Assembly: GCA_001661515.1 (NCBI GenBank)
Contig: LUVW01000002.1
Location: 379,850 to 443,849, forward strand
Reading direction: 5' to 3'
Length of the DNA stretch: 64,000 nucleotides
Origin: Capniomyces stellatus
Lineage: Eukaryota; Kickxellomycota; Harpellomycetes; Harpellales; Legeriomycetaceae
In this document: positions 1 to 11,735 of the stretch, piece by piece
Position numbering within the stretch: position 1 is the first letter of the stretch
Layout of the letters: each line of letters starts with the position of its first letter
Position numbers and translations under genes: made by a program
Notes under the pieces: model-generated
Seen by the model: only the letters and a program-made list of their open reading frames with translations
What the model was told of the DNA's origin: nothing
The model's database searches: none

Positions 1-1085
1 GTATACTGTACAACAAGATGAGAAGCAAGAAAATCACTTTATCAAGGAAGATTAGCGACAGAATAGTGGCAAAGTTGTGTGCAGATAATGAGATAGAGCT
101 GGCATTTTCAATGGTGTTGGAGATTCAGGAGGAAGGCGTCCAGTTGTTCCCGCAGACCTACTTGCGGTTGTTGCGGGAGTCGGCAAAGAGGTATATGAAG
201 GAGCAGGTGCTTGTTTCGTGGAAGAAGTGCGTTGATGTGTACAAGTTGAATTTGTGTGAGGGGGATTGTTTGTTAGTGCTGGGAACAGCAGCGCGTAACG
301 GGTTGCCAAGCTTGGCAGCAGACGCACTGCGAATTATCAGCCAGAAGGGCATGCAGATAGAGGAGTACCATCTGGAGCCGCTTTTCGAGTCGTTTGTGAA
401 CAGCGGGAATTGGAAGAGGAGTTTTGAGACATTGCACTTGATGCGGAGCTCAGGTATGGGCGACACGGCGGCAACGTGTGTGGCGTTGACGCTTGGGATT
501 GTGAGGCTGGTGGAGACGATTGGGTACAGTCCGAAAGTAGTGTTTGATACGCTGGTTGAGGTGAGGGACGATTTCCCGTTGGCAGCGGACCAAATAACAA
601 TAAACTCGATTCTCAAGTCGCTTACAGAAACAGGCCAAACAAACGTGGCAATTGCGAATGTCGACGAGTGGTTTGAAGTTTTTGGGCTGCAAAAGAATGT
701 TGAGACGTTTGCAATACTTGTGGACGGGTGCCAGATGCAAAAGAACTCGTATGCAGCGAAGATGATGTTTGAGTCGATGCAAACAAACAATGGAATCAAA
801 CCAAATGGAAAAGTGTACGAATCCATGATTTTGACGAGCTTGACACAGTCCAACTACGAAGGCGCGTTTGATTATCTTGAGGCTATGAAGGCAAATGGGT
901 TTATTCCTTCTAGCAAAGTATACTCCAAGCTGGCTATAAAGTGCGAGAACTATGGCGACCCAAGGCTTGAGGCTGTGGTTGAGGAGATGAAGCTGTTTGG
1001 TTACCCAACAGCCTTTGGATATAAGCGTGATATGAACTCGGAATTTAAAATTTTGGAAACCAACTATTACCCCAAAAGCTCTTGA
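1..1085 (+). CDS. Pentatricopeptide repeat (PPR) protein, 5' end outside window
   Basis: This is an intronless open frame ending in TGA at 1083-1085. The first ATG is at 18, but the frame stays open to the window edge and the upstream codons read like PPR helix text (ILYNKM), so the true start probably lies outside. From the first Met there are 355 residues. The C-terminal third shows two clear PPR-type helix pairs of about 35 residues (around residues 230-300, with VETFAILVDGCQ and GKVYESMILTSL as first helices). Earlier segments are consistent with degenerate repeats. PPR proteins are usually organellar RNA-binding factors acting in mitochondrial RNA processing, stability or translation. 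The exact orthologue and target are not recognisable here, and no transit peptide can be judged because the start is missing. Confidence 0.75.
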   Translation, partial: ILYNKMRSKKITLSRKISDRIVAKLCADNEIELAFSMVLEIQEEGVQLFPQTYLRLLRESAKRYMKEQVLVSWKKCVDVYKLNLCEGDCLLVLGTAARNGLPSLAADALRIISQKGMQIEEYHLEPLFESFVNSGNWKRSFETLHLMRSSGMGDTAATCVALTLGIVRLVETIGYSPKVVFDTLVEVRDDFPLAADQITINSILKSLTETGQTNVAIANVDEWFEVFGLQKNVETFAILVDGCQMQKNSYAAKMMFESMQTNNGIKPNGKVYESMILTSLTQSNYEGAFDYLEAMKANGFIPSSKVYSKLAIKCENYGDPRLEAVVEEMKLFGYPTAFGYKRDMNSEFKILETNYYPKSS

Positions 1086-1487
1086 TTCCATACCTTTCAT
1101 TCAACCCATTTTCCACTCTCTCATTTAGCTGCAAGCCCACCCTTCCCTTTTTTTTTTGTTTATAAACTTTGGTTTTAGATGATAATTTTACTTTAATTTT
1201 TTTTGATAATTTTTTTTTGTTGTTAGGTTAAATTAGACTAGTTTGCTTTACATCTCTCACCTAACCACTATCCCTTGTCATCTACTTTTCAAAGCAATAG
1301 TAAAATATAAGTTTCGATTTGTATGAAAAAAAGTGTCAAAAGTAATAAACCAAACTGTCTGGACAATCACAGTTTATATACAAAGTCTAAACTCCCAATA
1401 AAAGTAAAGAAATATCAATAGCGGTAGCACCTAAAAAGGAAAAGCGGATATGGAGATGAAGATGAAAAATGAATAAAAGCCAGTTCA
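1086..1487. other. Convergent intergenic region (PPR / DHFR)
   Basis: AT-rich 3' flank shared by two convergent genes, with T-runs and no open frame worth calling. On the minus strand it holds TGTATATA (1382-1375), which matches the Puf3/PUM element TGTANATA, about 105 nt downstream of the DHFR stop. Confidence 0.5.
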
Positions 1488-2397
1488 TTAATCTAGCTTT
1501 TCTAATAGTGTGAATTCATAGGAAATGTCGTCGGTGTGCCTAATAGCGCCGCTTTGGATAGGGAACGGAACCAATGACTGCAGACGTCCAAACGGCTGTG
1601 GTTTAAAGTCAGGGTAGTCGTCCATGTTTGGGAAAAAAATGTCACACTTGTTGTAGTCAGGGATGGAGACGTTAGTGATAAATGCTCGAACCAGTCCTGG
1701 CTGCCGAAGAGCTTCCGAGTAAACGCTTGACCCGCCGGTGACAAAGACCCTGTTCAAGGAAATCTTGGAGTCTGGGTTTGTGTTGGTTTCGGTTATAAAG
1801 TTTAATGCTGACTGGAAGTCCGGCAGGACGATAGCGTTTGGGTAGGTCGTTTCACTAAATTTCCAAATATACAGATGTTTATATAACATGCGTATTATCA
1901 ATATGTACTTGTAGTGTCAATATATGGCGGTGGGGGAGGGAGGGGGGGTAAAATCAAACTGCAAAATCGATATAACAGTTCCCGCACAAACAATAAATAA
2001 AAATATTGTTGTGCCATATTTGTGTCCTAACAAAAAAAAAGTAGAAAAAAGAAACTAGAGAAACTCGGTAAATTAAAAAGAATTGAATCAATAGTATGTA
2101 CCAAACTTACCCAAACAAGTTGGAGTTTCTGGAGAGAACAATGTTAAATCTCTCCTTGAAAGGCCGCATCTTTGGTGGGATAGATTCCCAGGTTTTTCTT
2201 CCCATTATACAGACATTCATTATTTCTTTGTTTCCATCAACAAGTATGTCCATGTCGTGTTCGTCAAAGTACACTCTTGTCAGTTCGAGAAAGTAGTTCA
2301 TTTCAGAGGCTATACGCCATGGCAACTTGTCGCCAATTCCAATTCCATTGTTTTGGGCTTTTGCAACAATCAGATTTATAGGCTTATTAAACTTCAT
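1488..2397 (-). CDS. DFR1: Dihydrofolate reductase
   Basis: Exons 2397-2111 and 1854-1488 give 217 residues, normal for a fungal DHFR. The enzyme reduces dihydrofolate to tetrahydrofolate with NADPH and supplies one-carbon units for thymidylate, purines and formyl-Met-tRNA. Visible motifs are the N-terminal strand NLIVAKAQNNGIG, the substrate loop LPWRIASEMNYF with the catalytic Glu, the cofactor segment IMGRKTWESIP, and RVFVTGGSSVYSEAL. The intron has donor GTAAGT and acceptor TTTAG and splits the Gly codon of LFG/ETTY. The protein is a stand-alone DHFR, not fused to thymidylate synthase. The start ATG at 2397 gives a family-typical N-terminus. Confidence 0.95.
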
Positions 2398-2899
2398 TTT
2401 CTTGTACTTTTAATATATATTTATTGCTTTGATAGTTACTATTGAATACTGATGTACTTTTGTTTTATTTATTTTTGCGTTGATGGTTTGTTAAAGAGGT
2501 GCTAGTGACGATTGAAATAAACACTGGTTTATATTAAACGGTACTTTATTCCAAACTTGACTTTATATTTATACAGAAACCAAGTTCTTTTAAACTTTTT
2601 GAATCTCACTCATTAAAAAAGAAAAGAAAAAGTAGAAAAAAAGTCAATTTGTATCTATTTTGCTCGATTTTAATTTGACCATGATGTTTACTGCAACTAA
2701 TTATTTGTTATTTTTGTACTCCAAGTGGCCAAAGTGAAAAGCGATAAAAGTGATACTTTATTTTGATTATGGAATCGAACTGTTAGTTTAATATAAAAGA
2801 GAGTCTATAGTGAACAATTTGCGAATATGGGGAGAGAAAAACAGAGAAATAAAGTAAAGAATCGGTATTTAAATGTGATGTGGATGCGCTTAGAGTGCA
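2398..2899. other. Intergenic region, DHFR promoter side
   Basis: About 500 nt between the DHFR start and the MAPKKK stop, both on the minus strand. It is AT-rich with A/T runs, and no coding potential or known element was recognised. Confidence 0.4.
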
Positions 2900-5800
2900 T
2901 CACTCTTTAACCTCAGAAGAGTTGGTAATAAATGGATGTTCTAGCAGAGTTTTTGCTGTTGGACGTTGATCAGGATCACTATTATTTGGATAAAATAGGA
3001 TATTTACGTTGTTAAAAAAAAGGGGCCAGGATGGTCATATGGTACAGGGCGACAATAACGACTTCAACAACAAGTATAGAATTATATGCCTTGAACAGCA
3101 TTAGATAAGGAAAAAAAAAGGTGTTATTACATTTCTAGAGTTTTGGAAATAAAGTTTACAGCATCGGCAGATATCCCAGATGGAATTTTAGGCTTTATCT
3201 TTTGCCCAATCTATTTGAGTTATACACGTATGAATAATGGTTTGAATAAAGAGCATGATGTTGGGGGTTTGGAAAACCTGCAGCGTTAGTTTAATTAACC
3301 AGGCAACTAGAGGCAAAGAAAGGGGGGGGGGGAGAAGGAATCCTGGGCCAAGCTGGGTTAAATTGACTTACTTTGAGCAGGGCTTGGAACTGGTCCATAT
3401 CAGGGAAGGGGTGTTTCTGGGTCAGCATTTCAATCATCAAGCAGCCCAAACTCCAAATATCGCATTTGGTTGTATAGTTCGAGTCTTTAACAATCTCAGG
3501 AGCCATCCTATAAACAAAAACAAAGTTGATGTAAAAGGCTCGGTTAAGCAAACGCCAAGGTAGCCAGAAAGAAAAAAAAACAAAAGTGCAACAAACAAAT
3601 ATGGGGCAGAATAAGGGAGGGGATAATTGTAGTCACAAAAATATGGGTGTTTTAGTTGTATTTACCAGAAAACGGATCCCTGCAGAGATGCACGGTTTTT
3701 CGCTGAAGCAACTACATCTATAGTTTTTTTTATAAATAAACAAATATATATATAAAAAGCGGAACAAATAGTCGGAAACTAAGCCATTCAAATAGAGTAT
3801 TTATATAGTGATTGGTATGGATGCTAGTCAGCTAAGGGTTTTATTTTAGGAAGTTTCTTACCATCGACTTTTTTAGAGATGCCAAAATCAGAAATTTTGA
3901 CCATTCCAGAGTGGTCAATTAGGACGTTGCCACCCTTGATGTCACAGTGGATGATGTTGCAGTCGTGAAGGTAAGCGAGTCCTTCTAAAGTCTGTTTGAT
4001 GTAAAAACAAACCAAAGATTCGGGAAAAGCACCAAAACTAGCTAAAGCAGATGAAACGGATCCGCCTGGCACATACTCCAGGAAAATGTTTAGATTGTTG
4101 TCAGTTGATTCGTAGCCAAGGTACCGAACAATGTTTTTGTGCTTGAAAGTCTGCAACAGGCTTAGTTCTGACTGTAGCGCATTTACCTTTTTTGTGATTT
4201 GAATCAATATTTGTTAATTAGAAACAGTGACAATAACAGCAGTAGAGAATACATAGTACAATGTATATATTTAAAAGCAAAAGATAATTACCATTTTGTG
4301 CTTTCTCGTATCGGAATTCAACCCAGTATGAGGAAAATCGACCTGTTTGACAGCCATTATAACGCCAGTTTTAATATGGATCCCATAATAAACACTGCCA
4401 AATGAGCCACTAGCGATTTGAGCACCCTTGATCCAAGCCTGGGCTTTCCCACCAGCTTCATCATTGCTCGACAAATAGTTGGAGGCGCTGTTTAGCAAGT
4501 CATTGGTTGTGCCGGAACTGTTATTCGGGGTTGGCAGTAAAGCGGGGTGAGTCTGCGGCTTAAACTCTGTTTCCGCGGCTGTTGCAGAAGCTGGTCTGTT
4601 GTCGGTCTGATCCTTTGGAATTAACTATTACGTATTTAATTTATTCAGAAATATATACTAATATGCAAATACATTAGCTAGAAATAAAACTAGCCAATAA
4701 AAAATAGTCAAGCTGAGTAAAATTTAAATTTACCTGGCGAGCCTGGTATTTTTCGGATTGTTTGCTAAACGAATAGGGTAAATTGACGTTGTTCGAGTAT
4801 CCAGTGGTGAAACTTTGGTTGGATGTTGGTCGATGAGTTTTTTCAACAGAAATTCTATTTTCATTTGAATTATTGTTGACACTAGATTTCCTCGATGTGT
4901 TGTTATGGTCTGGGTTTGAGTCTAGTTCCGGATTTGAACTGTCAGACCCGCTCTCATCAAGTTCATCGGTCCGATACCTTGAGTATATATTGGAGTTGTT
5001 GATAGAGTTGTATTCAGATTCAAGTTCCGATAGTTCAAACGGCTGCGAAACAAAGTTTGGTTTGAAGTTGACCGTGTATCGGCCCTCAACTGAGTCTGAA
5101 GAAGCTGGACGGCCGCGGGAGCCACTCCTATTACCCCGATTGTAATTGACAGCATTACGATTGTGTCTGCTTTTAAGCATATTGGATTTTGCATTTGGAT
5201 TTAGTCCAGATTCTGACTCTGACTCTGACTCTGACTCTGATCCAGATTCTGATCCAGATTCCGACTCTGATTCCGATCCTGGTTTAGACTTATTTTTATA
5301 CCTTTGTTTATGTTTGTGTTTGTGTTTATGTTTGCTGCTTGACCCAGATGCCAAGTCGGGTTTGGTATGTGGAGTGGAGCTGGCATATCCATTCGGCAGG
5401 TATCTGCGGCCTTGTCGATAATGCTTGTACAAATCACCATCATCGTCCTCGTCGTTGCTGACAGAATCATCATCTACTTTTCTACCTCCACCACCACTTC
5501 TGCCACTTCTGCCACTTCTGCCACTTCTGCCATAACTGCTACTATCAACACTGAACTCGGTCCTAGTCACTTTTCTGGCTACATGCCTTGTTTCTGATTC
5601 ATAAGCATCTTGTTTGTTTACAAGTGATCTGCTAGAAGTGAGACATGCAGAGTCTCGTTCTGGGCTGCTGTTGGTCCTGCTGGCCCTGCTGCTTGAGCCC
5701 TTGGCGTTTCTATTCAGTCTTTTCATTGATGCACGGCTAATCGAGTATCGTACCTTTGCCTCATTTCCTGGGAAAAATTTTGACAAATCGTTGCTTACTT

Positions 5801-7872
5801 GCTCAAAGGGTGGTCGTTGCCCAAAAAACGACGATATCTTGCTAACGTTTCCTGAGCTGATTTTAGGCAAATGTGTGCCCACGTGGCTAGACTTTTTCAG
5901 TTCCATCTTTCCCGACTTTGTGTTGTTTGTGTTAAACGAACCAAACATCGCCGTTTGCTTTACCGTCTTCTTTGGCAGGTATAGCGTAAATGGCGCTGGT
6001 ATTGATGTTGGTGTTGACATTGATGCTGAAATCGATGTTGAAATTGATGTTGGCGTTAACTTGCTTGATTTCGACGACAATAGCGGCGATGTTTGTGTTT
6101 TGAACGATTTTGGCGACATTGTTTGCTGCAAGTGCCTTGTGCCCGACATCATCATATTTGTATCGGGAATCAGCGTCTCCAGCTTTTCAATCGCCTTCTG
6201 CAGATCTGCATCTCTTTGTGCTGATGGCGGAACCACCGTTAGCTGATGTCTTTTCTTCAAAAAAAACTTTTCACTAACCATTGACTTTGGATCCGTGCAT
6301 ACCAGGTACAGGTCCTCCGCACTCAACATCCGTGCCCCTTGAACCCCTGACATTAAAAATAACGCATACTTATCCTTGTCTTTGTCTCTCATCAACCCAA
6401 ATATCCCAAGAATCATCATCATAATCTCCTCGCTAGACTGAGCTCCTGAAATATTCACCACTTTTTCTTCATTGTTTGGCCCAACCACATTAATACTCCC
6501 CTATTTAATTGTTAGCCCAACCCATGTCAAATTAAAATTAAACTTTATATTAACTGGCCCAAATACTCTTCCCCATCCCATCTCATCCCATCTCATTCCT
6601 TTTTATTCTTATTTTTAAACATTTTTTTTTACACTTGTAATCATAAATAAACACATGGTTGGGTTAATTATAAAGCAACATTTACATACCTCCAAATGAT
6701 CCTGCTCCTGCCCGTAGTTTTGGCTTTGGTTTTGCCTATTAGCCATTCTCTCACTATCCATTCTTTCTTTTGCTGCCTTAATCAGTGGATTCTCTTTATA
6801 TCTGGGCCCCCCGCCATCATCCGATCCTATTATCTTCTTAACATAATGGCTGCTCATCACCTGTCTCTCATCACCCACTTTAACAGCTCCGATTTCGGCC
6901 TTATTCTCCTCATGGTCGCCCTCCAGTTCCACGTTCTTCGCCAGGACCAGATTTGAGAATTTTCTATTTAGCCTTATTTTGCCTTCTCGGCGGACTTCTG
7001 ATTCTATAAGCTCATTCGAAGTGCCCCCGCTTTTGTTATGCAGCGTGTCTTTACTGTTGTCCGCCGTTTTCATCTTGTTGTCGCCATTGCTACTATTGCT
7101 TCTATTCCCGTTCAAATACGGACTCTGTTTATGACTGTATCCAGAATTCAATCCTGCTAAATTAGACCTCTCATCGCCCTCCTCCTTTAAATCCAGCTCT
7201 ATTTCGTTCAGATCCACTTTAATTCCCTTTGATAGCTCTATAGTCGACCTACTGCTCTTTTTCTCCACCTTTTTACTCAACTCTATCTCCTACAAACACA
7301 TCAAATACATGTATTTATATTAAAAAGTTACCTAGCCGTTGTTTATACTCAATCTCACCTCCATTTCAGCTCAATTTTTATTGCACCATTTTATCTATAT
7401 CCCGCTTATATGCTAGCTTTCCGCAACTGCCATGCTTTATCCAACTTACATTGTCTATACTCGACTCCCGTAGCTTAGTTATTATCGAATTCAGCTTTAC
7501 CCTGTCTCCGACTTTTTTAATTTTTAAATCCTTCAAAAACTCATAATTCAATTCCAGCAGCATCTCCCCGTTTATCTTGTTTTCTAACACAACACAACAT
7601 CAAAACTGCTTTAGTAAATTTAGAAAATTAAATTAAACAAAACGCTACAAAAATTAACCATGCAAGGCTCCGTCAATCAAGTTTCCATTTGTCAACTTTG
7701 GACTTTGTAGCCTTGGATGGCATTTAATAACACACGTACTGATACTACATCCGTTCTTACCTATAAACACGCCTCCATACTTTCCAAACCCTTCTTCTGT
7801 AAGCCAAGCCTCCACCTGGTCCTCGTTCCAGTCCAAAACCTCACTTAAACTTACTTTGTTAGCTTTCTGCAT
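2900..7872 (-). CDS. STE11: STE11/Byr2-type MAP kinase kinase kinase (SAM + Ras/Ste50-binding + kinase)
   Basis: Ten exons: 7872-7761, 7583-7450, 7289-6690, 6500-4734, 4624-4292, 4186-3862, 3717-3666, 3507-3372, 3210-3131 and 2978-2900, giving 1,205 residues. Order of parts: SAM domain (about 10-80), a linker, a Ste11/Byr2-like Ras/Ste50-binding ubiquitin fold (about 285-370), a long disordered Ser/Arg/Asn-rich region, and a C-terminal kinase domain (about 936-1195). Kinase motifs are the glycine loop GSFGSVYYG (944-952), the ATP lysine in MAVKQV (964), DFG in [10 protein letters not shown], the activation segment [16 protein letters not shown], and [12 protein letters not shown] near the end. 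The catalytic loop reads HCD (1062-1064) where the family has HRD. The protein would phosphorylate a STE7-class MAPKK in mating or stress signalling. The acceptor before exon 6 is AAG, supported by the conserved KMVxALQxE. Confidence 0.93.
5205..5275 (-). repeat. Coding hexanucleotide repeat encoding Ser-Glu/Ser-Gly
   Basis: Imperfect tandem GACTCT/GATTCC/GATCCA units inside MAPKKK exon 4 encode an acidic SESES/SGSES run near residues 690-715 of the disordered linker. It is a likely length-variable microsatellite. Confidence 0.8.
5496..5533 (-). repeat. Coding 9-nt repeat encoding Gly-Arg-Ser
   Basis: Four near-identical copies of a TCTGCCACT unit encode consecutive GRS tripeptides in the MAPKKK linker. 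A basic low-complexity tract followed by the acidic SE tract suggests a charged disordered segment. Confidence 0.8.
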
Positions 7873-9357
7873 AATATTCTCATTATCCCGAAATGCCTCT
7901 TTGCTCGCGCCCCGTTATTACTACTTTGAGGTTACTATATAATTTAAGAAACACAACTCCGTCTTTATTCCACTATCCAAAGTTGTACTTGTGTGTATAC
8001 CAATCTAGAAAACAGCAATTATAATTCAAACAATTTAAATACAAGTAACCGAACTTTCGAAATTGATTCTTCCCAATTTGCTTAGTGTTAAAGTCTGAGC
8101 TAAAGTTGCTCAGTTCAATCTTAAAAACTAGGCGATGGTGTGTTTATTAAGTTTGATACCACACTGTTAAGCATGGAAAGATACTCCTGGTGTGGCTTTA
8201 TATTATTCTAAACGCTTAAAACACCTACTTGTTTTTTCAGAGTTCCCTTTTTTTGTTTATTGTGAGAGTCCCCTTTTTTGTCTTATCTTATGCATTCAGT
8301 TATTTTTTCTTGAATGTGCTTTATCCGCTTTTGTCTGTTGGTAGTTGAAGTAACCGTGGCGAGTTTTTTTTATTTTATTTTGTTATTTCTTTATTGCTCA
8401 AGTCAGCTCTTTGTAAATCAGTTTATGTCCAAATACATTCGAAAGTTTGCTGTAAAGGACCAAATTAATGCCAAATTAATTTCGAATTAATACCGAATTG
8501 CTGCCAAATTATCACAACCTTAATTCATGGGATTTATCGCTTGAACTATTTAAATCCCCAATCAAAAACAAAGATCCTGAATACCTTATATTTATTTTCT
8601 TACTAGCATCTTATTGGGAAAATTCGTTTCTACCTTAAATTCAGAGTGTGCAATTGGATATTATATATTGGCTAATATTTCTGTTTTCACTTGTTTTTTA
8701 TTTTTATTGGAATTAAAGGTACTTGTTTATAGAACTACAATGAGCATAATTTTATTTTTAAGCAACTGTATAGCTTTGCTATCTTCACTAGGAATAACAC
8801 ATTCACAGCTTCAACTGACAAGTAGATTCGACAAAGTACGTCTACTAGCACTTTGAACAGTTCAGCTACTTTTGGCAAAAGACAAACAATCACATCAAGC
8901 ATGCGATACTTTTATCCGCAATTGCATACCGATCTGACCACTGCTATGTAATGCTGTATATCGGACCATGTATAGGCCTAACTAAATACCATCGTACCAC
9001 CGTGGTTGTTGGCAAAATCAAGCCTCGGATAACAGTGCCGACAGCAACAATCGGCTGAAACAAACTATGCTTTTTTAGCGGTGCCAACTACTGAAAACGC
9101 TACTATCGAATCATAATTATTTGGTTTATATTGAGTTTAAACACCGATGTGTAAGAATTGGGTTTACAACCAAAATTTATCACCAATCCCCCCTCCCGTC
9201 CAAAAAAGGAAAATTAAAGTAAATAATAGTGCATCGCAGTATACGATCAAGTAGATCAAACAGTGTTTTTTATTTTTTAAAAAAATGACATTTTTATTGA
9301 AAAGTGAGATATAAATAACAACATGTTGATTTATAAATAATCCTTTGAAAGTAAAGC
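7873..9357. other. Intergenic region between MAPKKK and OSCP
   Basis: About 1.5 kb, largely AT-rich, without a recognisable gene. Around 8465-8515 there are several AATTAAT-type repeats. Segment 8860-9110 has higher GC than its surroundings, holds a short GCCGA/TCGGC inverted repeat and is followed by a run of six T. It is most likely promoter or UTR sequence of the flanking minus-strand genes. Confidence 0.4.
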
Positions 9358-10710
9358 TTAAGCGCTGATGGAATCTATAAACAGTTAGGTGAAACAGAAC
9401 AAGTGCAACAATCAAAATTTAATGTTTGTCGTTTAAAACCAAACCAAAATAATCATCGAACACAGAGGTATATATCTATATGTATCTTGTAATTACCTTG
9501 CAAGAGTTTGTCGAGTTTAGCGAGCTTGCTTGAAACGGACATATCAACAGTGTAGTCTCCAAATTCAACGATCATTCCTCCGAGAATGCTTGGGTTAATC
9601 TAGAAAAAGAAAAGAAAAAATAAATACATTTAGGTTATTTCAGCACGGGTTTGTTTTATTCTAGACAAAAGAAGTTGGGACGCATCGGTCTGGAAAACAT
9701 GTATAGCCACTTACGGTGTTGACAATTTCAAGCTTCTTAAAGTCCTTAACCAATCCTCTTGACGAAACAATTTCTTGGACTTCGTTCAATGTCTTTGACT
9801 CCAATGCCTATAGCAACACAAATAAAGTTAATATATAGAAACCCGCTTATACTCAAGTTTAATCGACATTATAGCCAAGAATACACAGTAAACGCAGCTA
9901 AAGGTGTTAAGGGCAATAAAAGTAGCAGAAAAAAAAAGTAATGAGGCAATAATAGTGAAAACTTACAGAGGCAGTGGTGACCTTGACTGGGACAACACCA
10001 CGGTGAGCTTTCATGATTTGAACGTAGGCGTTGATGACATCTTGGATCATAGCAACTCTGTTGTTTTGGGCCAACAAGTTGATGAAGTTTTCGGTTGTGG
10101 CGTTGAGTTTGGCTGAGGCACAAAGAATGCTTTCCTTAATCTCTTTGCTGGCCAATGGAGTTACCAAAAGCTCCTTGAATCTTGGATCATTGTTGATGTG
10201 TTTTTGGATTCCAGTGAGATCTGACTCTACCTTGTCCAAACAGTCTTTGGTGCTGGCTGCCTTGAACAAAGCTGTGGCGTATTTTCCATCAATGCCGTGA
10301 AGAACGATTGGGATCTGTAAAAATAATCGTTAAATATTTAATGTCAAAACTCTTTTACTTTCATCATTACCATTTTATTTTATTTCAATCTGTGTTGTAT
10401 CAACATTGTCAAAGCAACTATTAAATTGCGAATATTTTGTCTAATTTACCTTCGATACGGCAGATGCGTATCCGCGAACCGACTATTTAATGATTAAAAT
10501 CCAGAAGAAAAATATGGTTATTTGCACGCGTACTATGTCACCTTCAATAGGCTGCTACTGTGCTTGATTTGGGTTTAAAATCAAAACGGTTTTCTAAACA
10601 AAAGTGCTAAAATCAAAGTCCAGTTCTGAACAATCCTGCTGGATTAAAGTATATAGCGCCGCTGTTTTTACCTTTACTGATTTGCTGGCAACTTGAACTG
10701 ATCGGAGCAT
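9358..10710 (-). CDS. ATP5: ATP synthase subunit OSCP, mitochondrial
   Basis: Exons 10710-10672, 10482-10450, 10314-9967, 9807-9715, 9599-9497 and 9374-9358 give 210 residues, the usual OSCP length. The subunit is the top of the peripheral stalk that holds the F1 head of mitochondrial ATP synthase. The first two small exons encode a basic, serine-rich mitochondrial presequence (MLRSVQVASKSVK, then SVRGYASAVSK). The mature start IPIVLHGIDGKYATALFKAA is the classic OSCP N-terminus, and the C-terminal NPSILGGMIVEFGDYTVDMS is the family signature. The last exon adds only the final residues DSISA. If that splice is not used, read-through adds a short different tail ending soon after. The start is head-to-head with a complex I subunit gene. 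Confidence 0.95.
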
Positions 10711-11735
10711 TTTGTACAATTTTCAATACTTCAATTTCAATCTAGAATTTGGTTTCAAAGAAAAGTATAGCTTTCAATCCCCTTATTATTTTGACGCTTA
10801 TTAGTCTCTAATCTTTTTCTTACCTCTTCTAGTCGTTATCACTAAAAAAAATAACAAAGAATAATGGTTAAAATTTTCTATTTTTTTTTCCTTCTGTAAA
10901 TAAATCCAATTGCAACCCTATTGAAATGTATACCTGGTGGTTTATTGGCTGTTGATTTCCATGTTCAAGATTAAGCTAATCATGTTCTTTGGCCTCCAAA
11001 ACTCTTCAAATTCAATTATAAAATATAAATGGCGAAGCATATTTAACTGGCCAAAATGCCCCTGATTAATCAAAGCATAATATTGTATCAAAAAAAGCAT
11101 TGCTTTTTCGTTTACAACTTTGGAATATCCTGGGACATTTCTCGCAATGTTGATAACAATCAAGTAGCTGATATACCACCATATTACTTATCAAGTCGAT
11201 GAAGTTGTTTGCGGTTGCTTTGTGTTGGGAGACTTTCATTTAGTATCGGTGGTATTAATGATGGTGTTAGCAGTGGTGATCCGTTTATAGGTGTTTTACA
11301 GTTCATCAATGTCACACTACTAGTCAAGTAGTTAGATGTGGCTACGTATCTTCTGATTAGTAGTTGTATCCACTGTACATTTGTTTAGTTTTTTTTTTTT
11401 AGTCGACTTTGTTTTCTATTTACGCTTTTGCAAAAGTAAAAAGGCAGAAATAAAGTAAAATCGATTTTACCCAGGGATTTTGGTATTTTTTTCCATGTTT
11501 TTACTAAAAGTTGGCAAACGTTTAATTTAATCGTTAGCAGAAAAAAAAACAGAACAAAATTGCAATTAAACAAAAGTAATACCAGTTTGAAGTTTTTTTT
11601 TGTTATAGCTAGGGATTTAAAGCATCATTTTTTTCTGCACCTTTTAAAAACCAGCAATCCAAACTAACTCAACTTAATCATCGCCTTTTTACTAGTATTT
11701 AAACAACATCCCAAGCAGTTAAAAAGTTATCAAAA
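10711..11735. promoter_or_regulatory. Divergent promoter region, OSCP / NDUFA11-like
   Basis: About 1 kb separates the start codons of two nuclear genes for mitochondrial respiratory complexes. It is AT-rich with A/T runs. No TATA or factor site is clear enough to call. A 73-codon minus-strand frame (11163-10942) lacks support. Confidence 0.4.

Noticed and set aside
5614..6246. 210-codon plus-strand frame opposite MAPKKK exon 4
   Set aside because: It is antisense to a long conserved-frame exon and mirrors its repeats.
7378..7449. Continuation of the MAPKKK SAM exon to a stop at 7378
   Set aside because: A GTAAGT donor at 7449 joins in phase to the next exon and keeps the long frame. Reading on would end the protein after the SAM domain.
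10942..11163. 73-codon minus-strand frame between OSCP and NDUFA11
   Set aside because: No ATG with context, an overlapping alternative frame of similar quality, no family match.
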